From: Mallotus nudiflorus
Taxonomy: Eukaryota; Streptophyta; Magnoliopsida; Malpighiales; Euphorbiaceae
NCBI GenBank assembly: GCA_947683625.1
Contig: CANTUR010000046.1
Coordinates: forward strand, 2,778,501 to 2,842,500
Direction: 5' to 3'
DNA: 64,000 nucleotides
Positions within the stretch are counted from its first letter, which is position 1. Every line of letters begins with the position of its first letter. The notes under the pieces are model-generated. The model did not search any database. It was given only the letters and a program-made list of their open reading frames with translations, and was not told where the DNA came from. A program made the position numbers and the translations under genes. Below are positions 23,087 to 33,654 of the stretch, piece by piece.

Positions 23087-23099
23087 ACACTTTATGTAA
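23081..23099 (+). repeat. Left copy of a 19-bp direct repeat flanking EPRV-2
   Basis: atgtatacactttatgtaa, identical to 42,696-42,714. The TATA/TGTA-rich bases before it are also similar on both sides, so the flanking duplication may be 30 bp or more. Confidence 0.85.
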
Positions 23100-23383
23100 T
23101 AATCATTCAGACTTTGACCCAGACAATGATGATTTTTGGTTAGACAAAGACTATAATATTAGAAAAGTAGAATATATAGATACTAATGATAATTCAGACT
23201 ATATTGATGAATTCCAAGAATCTTTTAATAAGATTGAAGAATTAATTCAATATAAATAAAATATAGACATAGACATTGATTCATTAAGTATTGAGATAGA
23301 AAATATAAGTAAAATATTAATGAATCCTGTTGAAGTTAGTACACAATCCAACCCCCCACCAACAACCCAAACAACTAGGATTC
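23100..23383 (+). pseudogene. EPRV-2 capsid precursor, acidic N-terminal part
   Basis: Reads HSDFDPDNDDFWLDKDYN and continues with many Asp, Glu and Asn (YIDTNDNSDYIDEFQES) to a stop at about 23,257, then IDSLSIEIENISKILMNP. The acidic, low-complexity composition before the capsid domain is usual in the family. Just before 23,389 the sequence is cut by a solo LTR, with the reading resuming after 24,273. Confidence 0.65.
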
Positions 23384-23388
23384 CTATC

Positions 23389-24268
23389 TGTTATGGAGCA
23401 GCCAACACACCAAGTTCAAAGAATTCAACATGATGAAGATGAGCATGGTCAAGAAGGCAAGGATCAAGTTCAAGAGGTTTTGAGTCCAATCAGCATGCCT
23501 CAAAGACCTATAACAAGGTCTCAATCTAAGAAGCTTCAAGAAGCCTTAATCCATCATCTACAAGGCTTTGTGAACTTAGCTAGTGAAAGTTTACAAGGAT
23601 ACCAAAGCTTTGTGCCAAGTACAGCTCAAGTTCAACATAACTTAATTCAAGTCCAAGTTATTAATGGGTTTAATTAAGTATATAATGGGCCTCATTTGTT
23701 ATGGGCTGGCCGAATATGCATGGAAGAGTTATTTAAGCATTGTTATTTAGGTTTAATTATGTTAAATAAGGGCTGGACGAATTTGTTATTTTAAAAGCCC
23801 ATTAGTTTTAGTTAGTTTAATTATTCTTAAAAAAGGAAGTATGTCAAAATTCCTATTTGAGGTCTGATTAGATTAATTTCCTTTTTTTGTGATTAGGGTT
23901 ATTAGTTTTCTTTACTCACTAAGGAAAACCTTGTAAAGGCTATATATATATGCCTTGGACGAATTTTATTATTCAGAATTGAAGTTTTAAAACCTAAAGG
24001 TTGTTTTGCTTTTATCTTTGTGTTCTTGTGTAGAATACATGCTTTAAGGAACATTCAAGTAGATTGATCATCTTCTTGTGGAGTGTTTTGAAATTGGAAT
24101 TTAGAAACGAGTTTTCTTTATTCTAATTCTTTGATCATCTAAGTAATATGATTTCTAACCATTCTTAGGGGTTGTTGTTGAATTGACTATTGGGGTTTTC
24201 AAGTTAATGCTTCGGGGGTTCGAATACATAAAGGGGTTCTCAAGCTTATTCTTGGAGGTTCCGTATCA
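23389..24268 (+). repeat. Solo LTR of the CRM-type element, TSD CTATC
   Basis: Runs from TGTTATGGAGCAGCC to GGTTCCGTATCA, 880 bp, flanked by ctatc at 23,384-23,388 and 24,269-24,273. It matches the LTRs at 32,858-33,654 and 39,233-40,028 but keeps 83 bp that they lack. The first ~290 bp retain the open frame that forms the C-terminus of the element's pol protein (MEQPTHQVQRIQHDE...). A TATA-like tatatatatatgcc lies near 23,940. It arose by recombination between two LTRs after insertion into EPRV-2. Confidence 0.95.
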
Positions 24269-24273
24269 CTATC

Positions 24274-25400
24274 TCTAGAACTACTCCCACATAATATAGT
24301 ACAGGAGATTCATACACAACAACTTATGACGCAGGCATTCCTTCTAGGAGAACAATAGAACTTCAACCTGACACCATACCTGTTAGGAGACACAATATAG
24401 GACAAAGATTAGTCCTTGATAAAAACTATTATTTTGGTAACCCAATATTACTTAACATTGCCAAAATAGATCCATAAGAATGGGACACATATATAGAATA
24501 ATGGTCTTCATTAGTTCTAAGACATTATATACAGTATGATTATAATATAACTACTAGAGAAGACATGATCAACAAAGGAGAGACATTTTTAAGAGAAAGT
24601 GTAAGAGGAGCTTGGGAAACATACAAAAGAGAAAATCCCCAAGAACTTCAACACATAATTTCCTTAGGATCAAACATATTAAATTTCATAAGACTCAACT
24701 ATAGGATGATTATAGGACAAGAAATAATAATAGGTTCTGAAATTAGACAAAAACAAGCACTTAGAGACCTAGAACAATTACAACTTAATTCTTGGGAATA
24801 AATTAAAGAATTTTCCTGTGATTATTTACATCTTGCATCCATTTCAAGAAACTACTTTTCACAAGAATTAGGAAACAAACTTTTCTCTAAACTTCTAAAA
24901 GAATTAGGACTTAAAATACATAATAAATGGAAAGAAAAACTTAGAACAATTCCTCCAGACATAGTTATAGGATGGGATAATATAGGACCTAGGATACAAC
25001 ATATAATGCAGGTATTAAAAGACAAATGTATAGCAATAGCTGTACAAAAGCAACTAAAAACACAAAATACTAGGTATTGTAGAAAGATACATACATCTCA
25101 AGCTTATGAGTCAAGATACTTTAACACTAAAAAATAACATAAACAAAAGACACGTAGATCTCCTAAAAAGATTAAGAAAAAATCTTTTGAAATTAAGAAA
25201 TCTGACGAAAAGAAACCCTATTTTAAAAAAGACAAACATATTAGGAGATAAAAACAGATAAGACTTACCAAAAGAAGCTTACTTGTTTTGCTTGCAACAA
25301 AGAAGGACATTTTGCAAAAGAATGCCTTTACAAACATAATCTCTATACAAGAAGTGCAGAGATTATAAAATAAACAACATGAATTTAATATGTGTTGATG
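24274..25400 (+). pseudogene. EPRV-2 capsid protein with zinc knuckle
   Basis: Segments in the plus frames include TIELQPDTIPVRRHNIGQR, KNYYFGNPILLNIAKIDP, ETFLRESVRGAWETYKREN (open 24,565-24,801) and FSKLLKELGLKIHNKWKEK. A Lys/Arg-rich arm follows, then the knuckle CFACNKEGHFAKEC at 25,284-25,325, a perfect CX2CX4HX4C. This order is that of caulimovirid capsids; the knuckle packages the nucleic acid. Stops (TAA, TAG) and a frameshift just before the knuckle inactivate it. Confidence 0.78.
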
Positions 25401-25980
25401 AAGACATGTCAAACACATCTTCTATTTACTCAATAATATTTGAAGATATATACAAGTAGAAAAAATTCCTAAAGATTATTCTTTTATAAATCAATTTGTA
25501 AAAGATATAGATAGAGTACAAAACATTGACATTGAAACATTAACTTCTGAAGACGAAGAAGAAAATATAAATTTATTTTTTATATCTTAAAAATTCTGAG
25601 ATAACAGATTGTATACATGACTGAAACTTTAATACAGGATCAAACATAAATCAATGCTTTAAGTGCAGACATTTTCCACATATAATTGTTAGGGCTAGAT
25701 GTATAAAATGCATGTTAGAAATATGCAAATTATGTCTAGAACAACATTATCATACTACATTTTCTAAACATGAACCTACTTATACACATCCAACAGACAT
25801 GAGTAATCAAAGAATTTCTACCCTAGAGAATAGAGTAGCAATACTTGAAGATTCTTATAACATCCTTTCATAAGAAATTAAAAAACTTAAGAAAGGAAAA
25901 CAACAAGAAAAACCAGACAATCCACCTAGGATAGGAATACGTATATCTGAAATAGGTGAATCATCAGACTTTCAATTTCA
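25401..25980 (+). pseudogene. EPRV-2 cysteine-rich linker between capsid and protease
   Basis: After an acidic stretch (TSEDEEENINLFF near 25,545-25,580) the frame has CFKC at 25,655-25,666, then C-I-K-C, then C-K-L-C ending at 25,735, spaced CX2C-X11-CX2C-X4-CX2C. This second zinc-binding signature is known from badnaviruses and tungroviruses. A coiled-coil segment follows (RISTLENRVAILEDSYNIL). One in-frame stop occurs before the Cys motif and one in the coiled coil. Its role is thought to be nucleic-acid binding. Confidence 0.75.
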
Positions 25981-25987
25981 TACATTA

Positions 25988-26318
25988 ATGGCTTTAGAAA
26001 CACTAAGTTTACAGACTGAAAAATTGGTGTACCATAAAATACCAACTATATGCAATAAGACATCTATAACTGAACTTAAAGTTTCTGTCATATTAAACAT
26101 TAAGGGAAAAGAAATGGTTTTACTAGCCCTTATAGACACGAGAGCCTCTGAAAATACTATAGACTTAAAACTTGTAGAATTTTTAGATAAAAATTCTATA
26201 AGACATCATCCACAAGGAAGAAAAAGTACATAATATGATGGGATAACTTTCTGCATATATAAATACATCATTAACGCACATCTAAAAATTGCTGATAACT
26301 GTAACTACTATGGACAAG
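25988..26318 (+). pseudogene. EPRV-2 aspartic protease
   Basis: An 81-codon frame, MALETLSLQTEKLVYHK onward, with LLALIDTRASENTIDLKL. This is the retropepsin site, normally D-T-G-A-S; Gly is Arg here (AGA), as in EPRV-1. A stop comes at 26,231 and sequence continues weakly (YKYIINAHLKIADN) until the 4-kb LTR at 26,324. It would release capsid, protease and RT from the polyprotein. Confidence 0.78.
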
Positions 26319-26323
26319 CTTGT

Positions 26324-29300
26324 TGTCATGACCCAAACTAGGAGTCATGAACGGTGCCACGGAACGGAAATTCTTTCGAATCCGGAACCCGTAGCAAGTC
26401 TTAGAAAATGAAATCATGCAATAAATAATTAAAAAGTATGATAGAATTATAAATTTTTGAATCAATATATAAAATAAATACTCTAAATCCTTTCATAAAT
26501 AAATATATATTTGTACAGTGTTCAAATACAATTTCTCAGAGTATTTAATATCAAAACAAAATAATACTCTTCCGATACAATAACACTAATATTGCAGTTT
26601 CTAGAATACAAATCAGAGTTCAAAATATACATTTGCATAAATTAGCTGGGACTGAAGAACACTGGCGATGAACTCTATAACTAAGGTTTGACAATATGGG
26701 ATCTCTTGAAAAAAATAATTGAGGGGGGGTCAGACCTCACTGAGTGAATTATTATACTATATATACATGTAATCTAAACCATAACAATCAGACATTCTTA
26801 TATATATATATATGTATATACACACATTTCACACGAATGCCAAACTCTGCATTTATAAATATACTAAATGTAGAAAATGTTTAGTTTAATTCATGAAGGA
26901 TCCATAGTATCCTAATAATAGCAACCTTAAACAACCCCATCATCACTCTAGCCATACAGGCTCACTTGATTCTAAATAGAACACTTATTATAATTTGGAC
27001 AGCAGACTGGCCCTAAGACACTAAGTTGACCAAGCTCCAACAGTCTGGCTGTCAGGGTGATTGGCCCCAAGACACTTGGTCAACCGAGCTCCAGCAATCC
27101 CACCATCTATCACCTCACATTTCTATCAACCCAATAGATCATTCATTCCACTATGGACAGTAGACTGGCCCCGAGACATTAAGTCAACCGAGCTCAAGCA
27201 ATCTGGCTGTCAGTGTAATTGGCCCTGAGACTCCTGGTAAACCGAGCTCCAATAATCACACCATCTAACGTACCATTAATCTTAGTCAAATCAATCAAAT
27301 CAATTATAATCGCTAAAATTAATTCTCACTCAACCCTTATCTATCGCACCGGTATGTACACGGTCCTAGTGCTACCCACTAGGAAGCACATTTTATTGAT
27401 ATCCTTCACTTAAAATAAATCATTCATTCGAAAAATAATTAATATAGAATTATATTCATAATAGTAAAATCAACTATATATATATATACACAAAAAATAT
27501 ACCTAAAATATACCCAGTATATTTCGGGTATATGTATATATATATGAAATATACTAAAGGTAAACCATTAATATAGTTATAAACAATTAAGTGCATTTTA
27601 ATAATACAACATACATTTGCTTAAAATGTACCTAATTATACAAAGAATATACCTAAGTGCACAAATCACTTAATAAAACAATTATGTATAAATATTCACT
27701 TAAATATGTGTTTAGGTTTAACAAATATTCACAATATACCAAAATGACCTAATTTTCTAGCATGCATATATCACAATTAAACCCTAAGTATACCACTAAT
27801 GTGTTAGGTTTGAATTAATAATCAAACATGCATTTATTTGGAAATATATCAAAAATATACCAAAAATAAACTTAAAAACAATTTAAGTGTAGGTTTATAA
27901 TATAACATGCAATTATTTAAGAATAAACCTAAAATATACTGAAACTATACCTAAAGTATACTAATCATTCAATAAAATAATTATGACTAAATGTACATTT
28001 AAAACTTGTATATATACTAAAATGTACTAAACATAAACCTAATTGTTTAACGTGCATATATCAAAATAACATGCATAATTATTTAACATGCATATATACA
28101 AAAATACAAACCTTGGGTATACCAAAAATATTGTAATTTAAATCACTTTAAAAACATATAATGAAATTGAAAAACCCTAAGTGATGCATCCTATATGCAA
28201 TGTATATATATACAGTATAATAACTCACTGGTGTGTGCTCCTCGAGATAGACTCGGCAGGCCTGGTCCGTTAGACCTCGGTCTTAGCACAACTAGAAAAA
28301 TAAAATAACAACCATCAAAATAAATTCTAACTCTACGATTCTAGAGTTACTACGGAAAGACTTAATTAAAAATTTAAAACTAGACTCAGACCGGTTGTCA
28401 TATTTTACGAGAAATCTAATGAAATTTCGGCATAGTCTCTTTTGTAAAACGGACATTTCCCTATAAAAGTAGGGCCGATCTTGCACAGAAAACACATTTC
28501 AAGAATACACAGTCACACAACCCCTCGCTTGGACTCCCAAACTGCAATTCTACCGACCGAGGTTCACAATTCACGAGATATACATAGAACACATTTAAAT
28601 GCCAGAAATACCAAAAATACCCTTGAATAATCAAAATATAGCAAATCAGGTATTTAAAACACTGAAAATAATTATTTCACTGATAATTACATAAAAACCC
28701 TAATTTTAATAAAATATTATTAAAATCGATAATTCTTTATAAATTCATAAATGTTGACTAGAATACATTTTAAAACTCCAAATTACACAATTAACCCTAA
28801 CATATTAAAAACCGATAAAAACTCATTTATTTAAAAATAATAGTATATTATATATAATTTGAAAATAGTTTATGAAAAATAGTTTTAATTAGTTAAAAAT
28901 ACTAAATAATTTGTAGAAATCATTTTTATACCTCAAATAACTATTAACACCAATTTAATTATATTTTTAGCCAATTTAGTGCCAAATTACCCAAATACCC
29001 CTAGTTATATAAATTCACTATAATTATTCAAAAATTCACCAAAAATAGTATAATTACTCAAAAAATTGATTTTGCAACATATAATTCAATAATATCAACA
29101 AATATACTCAATTAACCAATTAATTCCAATAAAATATATATTTAACCTAATTTTCTAAAAATCACATAAAGTAAATAAATTCAAAATGAATATATAAAAA
29201 TCATAAAAATTACAAATAAATTTCTAAAATTAATTTTAACACCTATAAACACCATAAATCACAATTTCGTAATTTAATTAATTAATTTACAAAAATTAGA

Positions 29301-30298
29301 AAATATTAATAAAATAATCAAAAATTTAAAAAAATCAAAATAATTCCCAATAATTCTAAAAAAATTTACCACATGTAGATTGAGCTAAGAGGATCAATCT
29401 TTGTGAAGGAAGTTTACTTTAATCATTAAAATTGAAGCTCAAAAAAATCAAGAACTCAAGTTGACCGAAATAGAAAATTGAAAACCTAGGAAAATCTAGA
29501 CCAAATCAAGTGAAACCAAGCTTAGAAATGCACTCACCGGAGCTCAAGGAAGTGATAGAGACTGATGGCACTCCAAACGGTGGCTAAAAACGAGGTGATC
29601 AGAGTTGGAAGTGATTTTCGGTTTCCTTGAAGAAAACTTACTAAAGCTTATTGAAAAAGGGAGAACAGGGCGGCAAAGTGGGCTGGAGATGGAGGAGGAT
29701 AGCTGAGAGGCACACTGACAACAAGGAATCGACGTGATTGTGGCCGAAAAATCAATGGGAGGCGTCGGGCATAGAGAAGGTCGGATGGCAGAACTGTAAA
29801 TATAGGGAACTTTATGTTTTTTGTGAGTATATATGTATATATATAACTTTATTTATATTATTATAATATATGAATATTATATTCAAATTAATATACACCA
29901 CACACCCAAATAATAATATCTATATACATATACATATATATGCACATATTAATTATTAAAACTATATAATATAATATAAATTTAATTAAAAATAAACCCT
30001 AATTATTTAAATGTGCATATATGCATGTATATGTATATATTTTAATACGACACTTAAAATCATGCATGGACTCATGCAAATTCACAAAATCGTCCAAAAT
30101 AATTAATAATTATTTATTTAAGTTTTAATTTCCTCAAAAATAAAACTCTCGGGAAAATTTTACGTAAAAGACTTGAAATAATTAAAAATGACTTTAATAA
30201 ATAACAAACTAATTAAATAACCAAAAACATATATTAAAATTATTAACACTACATATCCCGATGCAATTTAAAATTATTTAAAAACTTGGGATATTACA
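26324..30298 (-). repeat. Solo LTR of a Tekay-like Ty3/gypsy element, 3,975 bp, TSD CTTGT
   Basis: Plus-strand ends are tgtcatgaccc and gggatattaca, flanked by cttgt at 26,319-26,323 and 30,299-30,303. The ends and several internal blocks match the LTR of the element at 1,451-10,798 (GACCTCAC block at 26,719-26,749; cttgcacagaaaacacat at about 28,470-28,490), but overall divergence is high, so it is a different family. A four-part repeat of GGCCC(C/T)GAGAC...ACCGAGCTC boxes lies at 26,995-27,260. No gene lies inside; open frames are accidental. Orientation follows the related complete element. Confidence 0.92.
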
Positions 30299-30303
30299 CT
30301 TGT

Positions 30304-30900
30304 AAAGTCAGCCATTTTTTGGTAGACAATTTAAATCATCAATACATTAAGATGATAATAGGATTATCATTCTTATTTGGGGACATGGGTGGCATTTTTG
30401 CAACCAATGACTATGTTTTCTTTGTTAGAAAACCTATACTTAGCCGTGTAATATCAGAGTATCCGCTTACTCAGCGTGGTGAGAATTATAGGATACCACT
30501 TCCATTCCTAAATTTTCCAAATAACTTAACAGACAAAATGGAAAATTGTACTTGCAAAATCAAAGGTCAATGTAAAAAAGACAATTTAGACAGCTTTCTA
30601 ATAGGAGAAGAGATAGACCCTGAAGAAATTATCCCTAATTATGAAGAATTTAGGTATATAGACTTAATAGACTTATCTAAGCATACTGAGCTTGTTGATA
30701 TAATTAGCAGACTTGAAAACTAGGGACTATGGAAGAAAATCCTACTAGACATTGGGACAAAAATAAAATAACATGTAAGTTAGACATAATCAATCCTGAT
30801 TTAACAATTAAGGCAAGAAATATTAAATTCAATACTTGGGAGATAGAAGAATGCAAAATGAATATTAAACAACTCCTAGACTTACAAGTTATAAAATAAA
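30304..30900 (+). pseudogene. EPRV-2 protease C-terminus and RT N-terminal part
   Basis: A 145-codon frame to 30,723, beginning CKVSHFLVDNLNHQYIKM, with FLFGDMGGIFATNDYVFF (end of the protease) and TCKIKGQCKKDNLDSFL, a basic Cys-containing linker. Beyond a stop it continues in another frame (KLDIINPDLTIKARNIKF), the block preceding RT in badnavirus-like pol. The frame joins the protease piece across the solo LTR insertion. Confidence 0.7.
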
Positions 30901-31658
30901 GTACATCTAGACATAGATCACTAACTTTTATTGTTTAGAAAGAATCAGAACTTAAAAGAGGATAATCTAGGATGGTATTCAATTACAAAAGACTAATTGA
31001 CAACACACATGAAGACGAGTATAAAATCCCAGACAAAGATGTGTTAATTAACAAAATACAGAATGCTAAAATCTTTAGCAAATTTAATTTAAAATCAAGT
31101 TTCTGGCAGATTAAAATGCATGAAGATAGTATTCCCTGGACAGCTTTTAGTTGCCCAAAAGGACATTTTGAATGGCTAGTAATGCCATTTGGATTAAAAA
31201 ATGCTCCTTAAATTTTTCAAAGAAAGATGGACGAAGCATTTAGACAATGTAGTACATTTACTTGTGTGTATATTGATGACATTTTAGTTTTTTCAAAAAC
31301 TAAAAAAGAACACATTGCACACCTACATTTTGTATTTAATATATTTGAAAACCATGGAATGATAATATCCAAAAAGAAAATGGTTCTCAATAAAAGACAC
31401 ACTGAATTCTTAGGCTCAGAAATAGGACAAGGAAAAATTAAACTTCAGCCTTATATTACAAGGAAAATTTTAGAATTTCTTGATAAAATTAAGGAACTCA
31501 AAAGACTTCAGGCCTTTTTAGGACTTTTAAATTATGCTAGGCCTTTCATTAAAGACTTTTCTAAACTAACTAGCCCATTATATAACAAGACATCCATTAA
31601 AGGCCAAAGAAATTTTAATAATGAGGATATTAAAATTGTACAAAACATTAAAGAATAG
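30901..31658 (+). pseudogene. EPRV-2 reverse transcriptase
   Basis: Frames 30,972-31,211 and 31,227-31,658, separated by one stop at about 31,209. Motifs in order: YKRLIDNTHEDEYKIPDK, FNLKSSFWQIKMHED, WTAFSCPKGHFEWLVMPF, then the catalytic CVYIDDILVFSK (Asp pair near 31,275), and LQAFLGLLNYARPFIKDF. The I-P-x-x-D and W-T-A-F blocks are those of caulimovirid RT. It copies the pregenomic RNA to DNA. The stop replaces a conserved Gln (likely CAA to TAA). Confidence 0.92.
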
Positions 31659-32099
31659 GTATAAAATCTTTCTCTACTCAAATTTCCTTTAAATATAGAC
31701 TACATGATTGTAGAAACAAATAGTTGTGAATTAGGATGAGGAGCTATATTATATGCAAAACCTCATAAATATTCACCTAAGACAGAAGAACAAATTTATA
31801 GATACTTTTTTGGTATTTATAAAGAAAAAGGAATTACATTATTAGACTTTGAAATACTTGCTGTTATAAATGGAATTAAAAAATTCTATTTATACATATG
31901 TGACAAACCTTTTACAATAAGGACAGACTGTGAAACAATTGTAAAATTTTATAATAAATAGACTGAAAAGAAGACTAATGCTAAAATGTGGTTAAATTTT
32001 GTAAATTTAATCATAAACAAAGGTATTAAGCCTTCTTTTGAACACATAAACGACAAGAGACATACTCTTATAGACAACCTATCTAAACTAATCTTTTAA
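31659..32099 (+). pseudogene. EPRV-2 RNase H
   Basis: Follows RT directly with PLNIDYMIVETNSCELG, then AILYAKPHKYSPK, GITLLDFEILAVING, FTIRTDCETIVKF and RHTLIDNLSKLIF before a terminal stop at about 32,097. The first catalytic position reads E-T-N-S where D is expected (E-T-D-A/S). A TGA replaces the Trp of the G-W-G motif and TAG replaces a residue before T-E-K-K. It would degrade the RNA template and finish the pol polyprotein. Confidence 0.85.
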
Positions 32100-32857
32100 T
32101 GTGTTATTTGCAGGAAGTAACAAAGTAAAAATCCTCAGACATTGAAAATAGACTTGGTTTTGTAGCAAAAGCTTAAAACAAAGACATTAAGATAGTTCCT
32201 TTTGGACAAGACATGGTCTCTAAAAGCCTATAATTTATATAAAGACTAATGCAACTATTGTAACCATGAAATTTGGCCAATGAGAGTGGCCTATCTTTAA
32301 AGACACTCATATATTTAATTTTGCAGGAAGAAAAGATTATAGTGGACCACAATTATGCATAATAGACAACATTTGGAACCTTCCTACTAAAGAAAGAGGG
32401 CTCTCCAAAAAGATAGGAGTGATTAATGCTCTTATTAATTATTTTTAGACATCACAAACCCCATCAGGAAAAAAATTCTTATGCTATGTGTTATACAATG
32501 GCCCATATGCTGGAATTTATGACAATTGGGCTGAAATCAATAAAAGAATTGAAGTCAATAAAAAAATGTCAAAATTTGATAAAACATTAAAGACACTAAA
32601 GTTTAAAGGCTTTTATGACTGCAAAGAGGTACAGAAAGATCTTCAAGACTTTCTTTAGCCTAATACACAATACTTTATTTCTCCTGAAGTAAAGAAAAGA
32701 CTTTTTGATCCATCTGTAAGTTCATCACTTATTAAACCTGGAACATTATATGCTATTACACTTACAAAATATACAGTTTCAGTAAACAACACTAAAGTTG
32801 AGACAGTAATGATTGAACACAATTTTCCTTACTCTCTAAACACATGGATTGAAGACG
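32100..32857 (+). pseudogene. EPRV-2 ORF downstream of RNase H, 5' part, with viroplasmin-like domain
   Basis: From about 32,325 the frame reads GRKDYSGPQLCIIDNIWNLP, and near 32,475-32,640 CYVLYNGPYAGIYDNWAE followed by a KFKGFYDCKEVQKDL run. The Y-x-x-x-N-G-P-x-x-G-I-Y-x-x-W pattern and the downstream K-G-F are those of the viroplasmin / RNase H1 N-terminal fold found in caulimovirus translational transactivators. Such proteins allow reinitiation on polycistronic RNA and form inclusion bodies. Badnaviruses lack this ORF. The ORF is split by the CRM insertion at 32,858 and has two TAG stops. Confidence 0.65.
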
Positions 32858-33654
32858 TGATACGGAACCTCCAAGAATAAGCTTGAGAACCCCTTTATGT
32901 ATTCGAACCCCCAAAGCATTAACTTGAAAACCCCAATAGTCAATTCAGCAACAACCCCTAAGAATGGTTAGAAATCATATTACTTAGATGATCAAAGAAT
33001 TAGAATAAAGAAAACTCGTTTCTAAATTCCAATTTCGAAACACTCCACAAGAAGATGATCAATCTACTTGAATGTTCCTTAAAGCATGTATTCTACACAA
33101 GAACACAAAGATAAAAGCAAAACAGCCTTTAAGTTTTAAAACTTCAATTCTGAATAATAAAATTCGTCCAAGGCATATATATATAGCCTTTACAAGGTTT
33201 TCCTTAGTGAGTAAGGAAAACTAATAACCCTAATCACAAAAAAAGGAAATTAATCTAATCAGACCTTAAATAGGAATTTTGACATACTTCCTATTTTAAG
33301 AATAATTAAACTAACTAAAACTAATGGGCTTTTAAAATAACAAATTCGTCCAGCCCTTATTTAACATAATTAAACCCATTAATAACTTGGACTTGAATTA
33401 AGTTGTATTGAACTTGAGCTGCACTTGGCACAAAGCTTTGGTGTCCTTGTAAACTTTCACTAGCTAAGTTCACAAAGCCTTGTAGATGATGGATTAAGGC
33501 TTCTTGAAGCTTCTTAGATTGAGACCTTATTATAGGTCTTTGAGGCATGCTGATTGGACTCAAAACCTCTTGAACTTGATCCTTGCCTTCTTGACCATGC
33601 TCATCTTCATCATGTTGAATTCTTTGAGCTTGGTGTGTTGGCTGCTCCATAACA
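32858..33654 (-). repeat. 3' LTR of the CRM-type element (797 bp)
   Basis: Element orientation TGTTATGGAGCAG to GGTTCCGTATCA. Matches 39,233-40,028 with four substitutions and one missing A. It contains the last ~99 codons of pol up to the stop near 33,357. A TATA-like run (tatatatatagcc on the plus strand) is at about 33,178-33,190. Confidence 0.96.
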
